Assembly: GCA_958353395.1 (NCBI GenBank)
Contig: CATWSG010000012.1
Coordinates: 1 to 61,308 of the forward strand
Length of the DNA: 61,308 nt
Source of the DNA: an uncultured Collinsella sp.
Lineage (GTDB): Bacteria; Actinomycetota; Coriobacteriia; Coriobacteriales; Coriobacteriaceae
Reading direction: 5' to 3'
The notes under the pieces were generated by a model. That model saw only the letters and a program-made list of their open reading frames with translations, searched no databases and was not told the DNA's origin. The translations under genes and the position numbers were made by a program. Of this stretch, positions 8,152 to 14,808 are shown in pieces (the stretch's first letter is position 1; every line of letters starts with the position of its first letter).

Positions 8152-9858
8152 ATGAAATCAACCATCTGCAATTTTGATGATTGGGCTTCGAGTGTATCTG
8201 CGGGGGAGCGGGACGCTATCGAGGCCATGTCCGCCTCCGAGCGCAAGGACGCGTTCTACCGCGACCTAGCATTTGGCACTGGCGGCCTGCGCGGCAAGCT
8301 GGGCCTGGGGTCCAACCGCATTAACTCCTACACCGTGGGCAAGGCCACGCAGGGCCTCGCAGACTGGCTGAACGCGAACCTTGAGGGCCCGACGGTTGCC
8401 CTGTGCCGCGATACGCGCCACGGCAGCGAGGAGTTCGTGCGCCGCGCGGCGTCGGTGCTGGCGGCCAACGGAATCAAGACATACATGTACGAGCGCGTGG
8501 AGCCCACGCCCGCCCTCAGCTTCGCCGTGCGCGAGCTGGGGTGCTCTGCGGGCGTCAACATCACCGCGAGCCACAATCCGGCCGCCTACAACGGCTACAA
8601 GGTCTACGGCGCGGACGGTTGCCAGATCACGGTGGCGACGGCCGAGGCAATCCAGGCGGCCATTGACGCCGTGGACCCGTTCGAAGACGTGAGGGCCATG
8701 CCCTACGACGAAGCCGTGGCAAGCGGCCTTGCGCTCACCATCGACGAGGCAGTCATCGAGAAGTTCGTCGACCTGGCGGCCGCCCAGGCGACCGGCGTGG
8801 ACTGTTCGGGCCTGTGCGTCGTGTACACGCCGCTGCACGGCGTGGGCCTGGAGTGCGTCTCCGGGGCCCTCGCCAAGATCGGCGTGACCGACATCCGCGT
8901 GGTCGAGGAGCAGGCCGTGCAGGACGGGGCGTTCCCGACCTGCCCGTACCCCAACCCAGAGGTGCGCGAGGCGCTTGAGCTCGGCCTCGAGCTCTGCGAG
9001 GAGACGAAGGCTGACCTCCTCTTCGCCACCGACCCCGACTGCGACCGCCTGGGCATCGCCGTGCCCCACGGGGGCGAGTGCGTGCTCCTCTCCGGCAACG
9101 AGGTGGGGCTGCTGCTGCTCGACATGCTGGCCGAGCGGGCCGCCGGGAGCGGCGAGGACCTCTCGCGCAGAGTCGCCGTGACCACCGTGGTCTCTGCCCC
9201 CATGGCCGACGACCTCGCCCGCGCGTACGGCCTGGAGCTGCGTCGCACGCTCACCGGCTTCAAGTTCGTCGGCGAGCAGATAGGCCTGCTCGAGTCCCAG
9301 GGCCGCGAGGCGGACTTCCTATTCGGCTTCGAGGAGTCCTACGGCTATCTCGCCGGCACCTACGCCCGCGACAAGGACGCCGTGGTGTCGTCCGTGCTGG
9401 TCTGCGAGCTCGCCGCCCACTGGAAGGCGAGGGGCCTGGACCTCTACGAGGCCATGCAGAGGCTCTACGCGGAGCACGGCTTCTGGGCGAGCGCGCTGCT
9501 CTCCAAGACGTACGAGGGCCCGGAGGGCGCCGCGGACATGGCCGCCATCATGGCCGGCCTTCGCGCTAACCCGCCCGCGGAGCTCGCCGGCGTGCCCGTC
9601 GACCAATTCGTCGACTACGCCGTTGGCGCCGAGATGCCCGCCGTGAACCCCTCCGACCCGAAGCCCCAGCAGCTCCCTCGGGCCGACGTCCTGGAGCTGC
9701 TCCTGGCCGGCGGCTCCCGCGCGATCGTGCGGCCCTCCGGCACCGAGCCGAAGGTCAAGGCCTACGTGTACGCCACGGAGGCGACGGTGGAGGGGGCCGA
9801 CTCCCTTCTTGCATCCATATCAGCCGAAGTCGAGTCCATCCTAGGGGGAACGAAGTGA
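8152..9858 (+). CDS. Phosphohexomutase (phosphoglucomutase/phosphomannomutase family)
   Basis: Interconverts hexose 6-phosphate and 1-phosphate, supplying glucose-1-P or mannose-1-P to the sugar nucleotide genes. The 568-residue length fits the PgcA-type alpha-phosphohexomutases. Visible motifs: active-site TASHNP with phosphoserine S140, the Mg-binding loop TDPDCDRLGIA, EESYGY in the sugar-binding loop, and RPSGTEPKVK in the phosphate-binding C-terminal domain. The first 15 codons are AT-rich like the upstream cassette, then composition switches to high GC, hinting at a recombination point at the very 5' end. The stop overlaps the manC start. With manC next door, mannose-1-P is a likely product, but sugar preference is not readable. 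Confidence 0.92.
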   Translation: MKSTICNFDDWASSVSAGERDAIEAMSASERKDAFYRDLAFGTGGLRGKLGLGSNRINSYTVGKATQGLADWLNANLEGPTVALCRDTRHGSEEFVRRAASVLAANGIKTYMYERVEPTPALSFAVRELGCSAGVNITASHNPAAYNGYKVYGADGCQITVATAEAIQAAIDAVDPFEDVRAMPYDEAVASGLALTIDEAVIEKFVDLAAAQATGVDCSGLCVVYTPLHGVGLECVSGALAKIGVTDIRVVEEQAVQDGAFPTCPYPNPEVREALELGLELCEETKADLLFATDPDCDRLGIAVPHGGECVLLSGNEVGLLLLDMLAERAAGSGEDLSRRVAVTTVVSAPMADDLARAYGLELRRTLTGFKFVGEQIGLLESQGREADFLFGFEESYGYLAGTYARDKDAVVSSVLVCELAAHWKARGLDLYEAMQRLYAEHGFWASALLSKTYEGPEGAADMAAIMAGLRANPPAELAGVPVDQFVDYAVGAEMPAVNPSDPKPQQLPRADVLELLLAGGSRAIVRPSGTEPKVKAYVYATEATVEGADSLLASISAEVESILGGTK

Positions 9859-11204
9859 TCCACCTTATACTGCTCTCCGGCGGCTCGGGCACGCGCCTGT
9901 GGCCGCTCTCCAACTCCTCGCGCTCCAAGCAGTTCCTGAAGGTGCTGCGCGATTCGCAGGGCAACCACGTATCCATGGTGCAGCGCGTATTCTCGCAGAT
10001 ACGATCTGTGGACGCCGACTTAGACGTGACCATCGCCACCTGCGCGGACCAGGAGTTCTCCATCCGCTCGCAGGTCGAGGGCGACTACGCCCTGGTGCTC
10101 GAGCCCGAGCGGCGCGACACCGCCCCGGCCATCATGCTCGCTTGCACCCACCTTGCCATGGAGCAGGGGGCCGATGCCGGCGACACCGTGATCGTGATGC
10201 CCATCGACTCCTACGCCGACCAGGCCTACTACGACGGGGTCGTGGGGCTCGACGATGCCGTCCAGTCTGGCTTCGCCGACCTGGTGCTCCTCGGCGTAGA
10301 ACCCACCTACCCGAGCGTGAAGTACGGATACATCGTGCCGGGCGACACCGAGGGCAGCCCCCGCAGGGTGGTACGCTTCACCGAGAAACCTGACGGGGAG
10401 GCCGCCAAGGCGCTCATCGCCCAGGGCGCGCTCTGGAACTGCGGCGTCTTCGCGTTCAGGCTGGGCTACCTCACCGCCATCTCCGATGGCTACCTGAAGT
10501 CGGGCTCCTTCGACGAGTTCCGCTCGCGCTACGCGGAGCTGCCCAAGAACTCCTTCGACTATGAGGTTGTCGAGAAGGCCTCCTCAATCGGCGTCGTGCC
10601 CTATTCGGGCACCTGGAAGGACCTGGGCACCTGGAACACCCTCACCGAGGAGATGACCGACCGGGCGGCCGGGCGCGTCGTCGTGGACGGGGCCACGTGC
10701 TCAAACGTCCACGTGATCAACGAGACGGGCCTCCCCATGGTGGTGGCCGGACTTTCCGATGCAGTGGTCGTGGCCACGCACGATGGCATACTTGCATGCG
10801 GCAAGGAGGCCTCTGCCAGCATCAAGGGCCTCGTGGGCTCCGTCGCCGAGACCCGCCCCATGTACGAGCGCCGCCGCTGGGGCGAGTACCGCGTGCTCGA
10901 CAGCTCCGCCTACCCTGGAGGCGCCAAGTCCCTCACCAAGGAGCTCGTCATCGCGAGCGGTAGGCAGATCTCCTACCAGCGCCACTCCTACCGCTCAGAG
11001 GTGTGGACGGTCGTGGCCGGCGAGGGCGAGGTCGTGCTCGACGGGCTCGTGCGGCAGGTGCGCGCGGGCTGCGTTGTGAACATCGAGGTCGGCCACATGC
11101 ACGCCGTGCGCGCCACGTCCTCCGACCTCCACATCATCGAGGTCCAGCACGGCGACGTGCTCACCGAGGAGGACATCGAGAGGTTCGGTGACTTCTGGAA
11201 GTAG
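9855..11204 (+). CDS. manC: Mannose-1-phosphate guanylyltransferase / mannose-6-phosphate isomerase (type II PMI-GMP)
   Basis: Makes GDP-mannose from mannose-1-P and GTP, and by its C-terminal domain may isomerise fructose-6-P to mannose-6-P. The N-terminal nucleotidyltransferase has LLSGGSGTRLWPLS (pyrophosphorylase signature), PIDSYADQ and FTEKPD. The C-terminal cupin-type isomerase domain has RRWGEYRVLDSS, then QRHSYRSEVWTVVAGEGEV with the metal-site residues. Length 449 is close to the usual ManC/AlgA size. Start is GTG at 9855 overlapping the mutase stop (GTGA), indicating coupling. Together with the mutase it forms a GDP-mannose branch. Confidence 0.9.
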   Translation: MIHLILLSGGSGTRLWPLSNSSRSKQFLKVLRDSQGNHVSMVQRVFSQIRSVDADLDVTIATCADQEFSIRSQVEGDYALVLEPERRDTAPAIMLACTHLAMEQGADAGDTVIVMPIDSYADQAYYDGVVGLDDAVQSGFADLVLLGVEPTYPSVKYGYIVPGDTEGSPRRVVRFTEKPDGEAAKALIAQGALWNCGVFAFRLGYLTAISDGYLKSGSFDEFRSRYAELPKNSFDYEVVEKASSIGVVPYSGTWKDLGTWNTLTEEMTDRAAGRVVVDGATCSNVHVINETGLPMVVAGLSDAVVVATHDGILACGKEASASIKGLVGSVAETRPMYERRRWGEYRVLDSSAYPGGAKSLTKELVIASGRQISYQRHSYRSEVWTVVAGEGEVVLDGLVRQVRAGCVVNIEVGHMHAVRATSSDLHIIEVQHGDVLTEEDIERFGDFWK

Positions 11205-11264
11205 AAGGACGTTTTCGATCGAAGCGCAATGAAACCAACGGATTTAGAGCTATATGGAGGCAAT

Positions 11265-12524
11265 ATGAAAATCTCAGTTGCAGGCACCGGGTACGTGGGC
11301 CTCTCACTGGCCGTGCTCTTGGCGCAGCACAACGAGGTGTGCGCGCTGGACATCGTCCCCGAGAAGGTCGAGAAGCTCCACAACTACGAGTCGCCCATTC
11401 GCGACGCCGAGATCGAGCGGTTCCTGGCCGAGGCCAAGGCCGGGGAGCGGGATTTGAACCTGAGCGCAACAGCTGACGCGACCGAAGCGTATGCAGGCGC
11501 CGAATACGTCGTGGTCGCCACGCCCACCAACTACGACTCGGACAAGAACTTCTTCGACACGTCCTCCGTTGAGGCCGCGATTGACGCGGTGCGCGCCGTG
11601 AACCCGGAGGCCTGGATCGTCATCAAGTCGACCATCCCCGTCGGCTACACCGCGGGCCTGCGCGAGAGGCTGGGCGACAGAAAGATCTTCTTCAGCCCGG
11701 AGTTCCTGCGCGAGAGCAAGGCCCTCTACGACAACCTGCATCCGTCCCGCATCGTGGTGGGCGCGCCCAAGGACGACCCCGAGGCCGTCGCGGCCGCTGA
11801 GAAGTTCGCCGGCCTGCTCGCACAGGGCGCCGACCCCGCCGAGCTGGAGCGCGCGAACGCCGACGGCACCGTGGGCATCCCGGAGCTCGTGCTGGGCACC
11901 ACCGAGGCCGAGGCAGTGAAGCTGTTCGCCAACACCTACCTGGCGCTGCGCGTGGCCTACTTCAACGAGCTCGACACCTACTGCGAGGTCCGCGGCCTCA
12001 ACACCCGCGACGTCATCGACGGCGTTTGCCTGGAGCCGCGCATCGGATCGCACTACAACAACCCCAGCTTCGGCTACGGCGGCTACTGCCTGCCCAAGGA
12101 CACCAAGCAGCTGCTCGCCAACTACAAGGACGTGCCGCAGAACCTGATCGAGGCCATCGTGGACGCCAACCGCACCCGCAAGGACTTCGTCGCCGACGAG
12201 GTGCTGCAGATGGTGTGGGACCGCGTGTACGAGGGCAAGGAGAAGCCGGTCGTGGGCGTGTACCGCCTGACGATGAAGTCCAACTCCGACAACTTCCGCG
12301 CGAGCTCCATCCAGGGCGTCATGAAGCGCGTGAAGGCCAAGGGCGTGCCCGTGGTGGTCTACGAGCCCACACTGGACGCGCCGGAGTTCTTCGGATCCGA
12401 GGTGACCCACGACCTGGAGGCCTTTAAGGCCGGCTGCGACGTGATCGTCGCCAACCGCTGGAGCGACGAGCTCGCGGACGTGGCGGACAAGGTCTATACA
12501 CGCGATTTGTTTAAGAGGGACTAG
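11265..12524 (+). CDS. UDP-glucose / GDP-mannose family nucleotide-sugar dehydrogenase
   Basis: Twofold NAD-dependent oxidation of a nucleotide sugar to a uronic acid (UDP-glucuronate or GDP-mannuronate). The N-terminal Rossmann motif is GTGYVGLSLAVLL; the central domain carries SPEFLRES, and the catalytic loop GYGGYCLPKD has the nucleophile C275. Length 419 fits compact Ugd proteins. The ATG at 11265 is chosen because GGAGG lies just upstream and the protein then begins MKISVAGTGY; an in-frame ATG at 11229 would add 12 unrelated residues. Being next to manC leaves both substrates open; UDP-glucose is the commoner case. Last gene of the glycan cluster, followed by a terminator. Confidence 0.88.
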   Translation: MKISVAGTGYVGLSLAVLLAQHNEVCALDIVPEKVEKLHNYESPIRDAEIERFLAEAKAGERDLNLSATADATEAYAGAEYVVVATPTNYDSDKNFFDTSSVEAAIDAVRAVNPEAWIVIKSTIPVGYTAGLRERLGDRKIFFSPEFLRESKALYDNLHPSRIVVGAPKDDPEAVAAAEKFAGLLAQGADPAELERANADGTVGIPELVLGTTEAEAVKLFANTYLALRVAYFNELDTYCEVRGLNTRDVIDGVCLEPRIGSHYNNPSFGYGGYCLPKDTKQLLANYKDVPQNLIEAIVDANRTRKDFVADEVLQMVWDRVYEGKEKPVVGVYRLTMKSNSDNFRASSIQGVMKRVKAKGVPVVVYEPTLDAPEFFGSEVTHDLEAFKAGCDVIVANRWSDELADVADKVYTRDLFKRD

Positions 12525-12586
12525 GGGAGAGCGGCAAGCCTGCGTTGGGTGGGCTAGACCTTTCAGTAGGTTCACTATTTCTGAGA

Positions 12587-12626
12587 ACGGGGAGTACTGG
12601 TCATCGCCAATACTCCCCGTTTTTGT
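12587..12626 (+). terminator. Rho-independent terminator after the polysaccharide cluster
   Basis: Stem ACGGGGAGTA (12587-12596) pairs perfectly with TACTCCCCGT (12611-12620) around a 14-nt loop and is followed by TTTTGTTT. It closes the operon ending with the nucleotide-sugar dehydrogenase and marks the left edge of the AT-rich accessory block. Confidence 0.85.
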
Positions 12627-12725
12627 TTGGTGCTTAACAAGCTAAGGCCGCATAACGAACCAGCAATCCTTCCAAATGAGTCATATAGCAGGGCATTCGT
12701 GACAGCATAGTTGAAAAGACAGTGA

Positions 12726-13826
12726 TTACTGAACTACTGTTAGATTGGCCTTTCGTCCGGTTGTCTTACTTGCGGGTGTTTTCCCGCCTACTACAACTTG
12801 CGCACTTGTTCCGGTAAGCAGTTGATAGCACAACTCAAGGGGCAATGCAGTTTCATTGGTTGCCGTACTAAGTTTTTGCGGCATCTTCGAGAGCAGAGTG
12901 ATGATCTGCTTATTTACCTCAGATTGTTCTGGAATTATCGCGTTAGGCTCGTCCGTTCTCCATCCTGCCGAGCTTAATTGTTTGAATAGATTATGATACT
13001 GCCAATCCGTGAGTAAGCCAATGTCGTGTGATCTATAGATAAAGGCTGCCACAGATACCTTCCATCGTTTTTTAAGGGCCACTGCGTCCCGTAGGCTAAA
13101 GCCTCGAGGGGTATATTTCAGCATGGTCGATTTGGGCATTAGGAATGCCGAGGCGAACCTGTTCGCCTCGGCCTCGATTTCTTTTGTAGCCGAAGTTCCC
13201 ATGTCGAGATTTCGATGCATCACTAGATGTCCGAGTTCGTGAGCCGCATCCATCCTGCGTCGCTCACCACTCTTTGAAGTCGTGAGAAACACATATGGAC
13301 ATTGGGTTTTTGGTTCCCAGTACGAAAAGGCGTCAACTTCGCTTCCGATTTCTCCGGCAAAGAAAATACGGATACCATGGCTCTCGAGGAGGGCTAACAG
13401 ATTTGGGATAGCGCCTTCTCCCATTTTCCATTCTTTACGAAGCATTTCTGCCGCGAGAACAGGGTCTACGCCTTCTATGGTGGGGACGTCTGTATTTGGC
13501 AGGTTGAACTTCGCGTTGCACCAGTCGAATAGTTCCGTTGCGAGCGTTGCTTCGGCGGTTGCGATGTCTTTTTGGCTTCTTTTTAGCTTAGTTCTTGCTC
13601 TAAATGAAATAGCCTTTTCTGGCATGGGCTCCGTTGTATGTAAATTAAAAAATGCTACGGGAAAACGCAGTGCTTGCATCAAGCGCTGCTCGATTTCAGG
13701 ACTCGGATTAGTAACGTCGTTTTCGTAGTCGGCGATAGACTTGGGCGTGACCTTTACAAGCTCAGCTAGCTCTTTTTTCGAAAAGCCTCTCAATTTTCGC
13801 GCAAGAGTTAGGCGTGTGCCTTTCAT
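12726..13826 (-). CDS. XRE-family DNA-binding protein fused to ImmA/IrrE zinc metallopeptidase
   Basis: About 366 residues. The N-terminal 60 residues are a helix-turn-helix of the XRE/Cro type (LARKLRGFSKKELAELVKVTPKSIADYENDVTNPSPE). The C-terminal part is an ImmA/IrrE (COG2856) peptidase with the zinc motif HELGH at about 196-200 and the downstream EAEANRFASAFLMP ligand region. Start chosen at 13826 (ATG, GAGGAAG upstream); the open frame continues to 13967 but would run into the preceding gene. In ImmA/ImmR and IrrE/DdrO systems such peptidases cleave an XRE repressor; here both activities sit in one chain, an arrangement common in toxin-antitoxin and anti-phage modules. It follows an unknown gene on the same strand with a 76-nt gap, suggesting a two-gene unit. 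Role in defence is inference. Confidence 0.85.
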   Translation of the reverse strand: MKGTRLTLARKLRGFSKKELAELVKVTPKSIADYENDVTNPSPEIEQRLMQALRFPVAFFNLHTTEPMPEKAISFRARTKLKRSQKDIATAEATLATELFDWCNAKFNLPNTDVPTIEGVDPVLAAEMLRKEWKMGEGAIPNLLALLESHGIRIFFAGEIGSEVDAFSYWEPKTQCPYVFLTTSKSGERRRMDAAHELGHLVMHRNLDMGTSATKEIEAEANRFASAFLMPKSTMLKYTPRGFSLRDAVALKKRWKVSVAAFIYRSHDIGLLTDWQYHNLFKQLSSAGWRTDEPNAIIPEQSEVNKQIITLLSKMPQKLSTATNETALPLELCYQLLTGTSAQVVVGGKTPASKTTGRKANLTVVQ

Positions 13827-13902
13827 TAACTTCCTCATTCGGATAGTGGGTTCAAAGCGGTTGTCATTTCTAATGATATAGGGGTTCGCATGAACGCTTT
13901 GG

Positions 13903-14577
13903 TTAATATCCAACCGCCATATCGGGTTCACTCGGTTCAATGGGCGAAATGTTGATGGACGGCACATCTTCGTCGGGCGGGAGCGAAATTTGGACGTTCT
14001 GCAGTGGAATGGGATTCATAATGATGCGTTTAATCCATCCACCGACCTGGTTGTTTTCGTCAAAATGTGGCTTTGATAGCTCCATGCGGATCTCTTGGTG
14101 ACAATAATCCACATAGATTACCAAGTACCACAATTTCCCTTCTTGTTGATCGACGATGTAATTATCTGTATCGAATAGGGTCATTTGACCGTCTACGACT
14201 GACGGTGTCTTGCCCTTCTCTTTTAGCTTTGGGCCAAATCCCCCCTTTTTGCCGGTTGAGGCGTCGCCTGTGGCAACAGTAATCTTGACGCTAGCATTTG
14301 CGGAGATCGTATAAGGTAGGTTTTTAACGCTCTCCGACTTCCAACCCTTTTCCGCCATCAACTCACAAATTTTGGCAATTGTGTTGTGATACATAAAGGT
14401 GCCGCGCGCCGTTGGGGGAAGGAAGCCGTTATCCAAGACGGTCGTGGTGTCTCGTGCATACTCCAGTGCTTTCCTGAACATCTCTTCGGAAAGATCCGGA
14501 TGCACATCAGAAGGGCTTGCAAAGCAAGGTCGGTGGTGGCCCTTTGGCGTGAGACTAGAATACTGTCGAGCTAACAT
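13903..14577 (-). CDS. Uncharacterised protein, partner of the XRE-ImmA/IrrE gene
   Basis: I do not recognise the family. The 224-residue soluble protein has no signal peptide or membrane helix. It begins with an odd basic segment, then an alpha-helical region (MFRKALEYARDTTTVLDNG..TARGTFMYHNTIAKICELMAEKGW), then a Lys/Gly-rich loop, a beta-rich section (KLWYLVIYVDYCHQEIRMELS), and a Pro/acidic tail ending DMAVGY. It starts at ATG 14577 behind GGAG, directly downstream of a promoter carrying a perfect inverted repeat. The order (unknown protein, then XRE-peptidase) suggests that this protein is the toxin, the sensor or the substrate of the peptidase. The composition is AT-richer than the genome core. 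Confidence 0.7.
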   Translation of the reverse strand: MLARQYSSLTPKGHHRPCFASPSDVHPDLSEEMFRKALEYARDTTTVLDNGFLPPTARGTFMYHNTIAKICELMAEKGWKSESVKNLPYTISANASVKITVATGDASTGKKGGFGPKLKEKGKTPSVVDGQMTLFDTDNYIVDQQEGKLWYLVIYVDYCHQEIRMELSKPHFDENNQVGGWIKRIIMNPIPLQNVQISLPPDEDVPSINISPIEPSEPDMAVGY

Positions 14578-14589
14578 GAATCTCCAATC

Positions 14590-14633
14590 AACTATATTTT
14601 CTAGACCTAATTCTAGGTCTAGAAAATATAGTT
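14590..14633. repeat. 19-bp perfect inverted repeat (probable operator)
   Basis: Arms AACTATATTTTCTAGACCT (14590-14608) and AGGTCTAGAAAATATAGTT (14615-14633) are exact reverse complements with a 6-nt centre. The repeat covers the spacer, -10 and start region of the minus-strand promoter of the XRE-ImmA unit, the normal place for an autorepressor site. A terminator role is unlikely because it lies upstream of both divergent genes and no T-run adjoins it. Confidence 0.75.
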
Positions 14634-14638
14634 TGCAA
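14610..14638 (-). promoter_or_regulatory. Sigma-70-type promoter of the XRE-ImmA two-gene unit
   Basis: Read on the minus strand: -35 TTGCAA (14638-14633), 17-nt spacer, -10 TAGAAT (14615-14610), followed by a short leader, GGAG and the ATG at 14577. The inverted repeat at 14590-14633 overlaps most of it. Confidence 0.65.
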
Positions 14639-14808
14639 GTGCCCGGCGATTCATTGATTTGGTGCGTAATTTGTTAGAGCTCTGTTTCTGCTGTTGGCTG
14701 ATTTATCCTGCGTTGCATCGGCGTCTATCGATATCTAGTAATTATGACTTGAGAGTAAAATAGTTCGAATCAGGTTGCCTTCATTGATGCTATCGGGGAG
14801 CGGTTACT

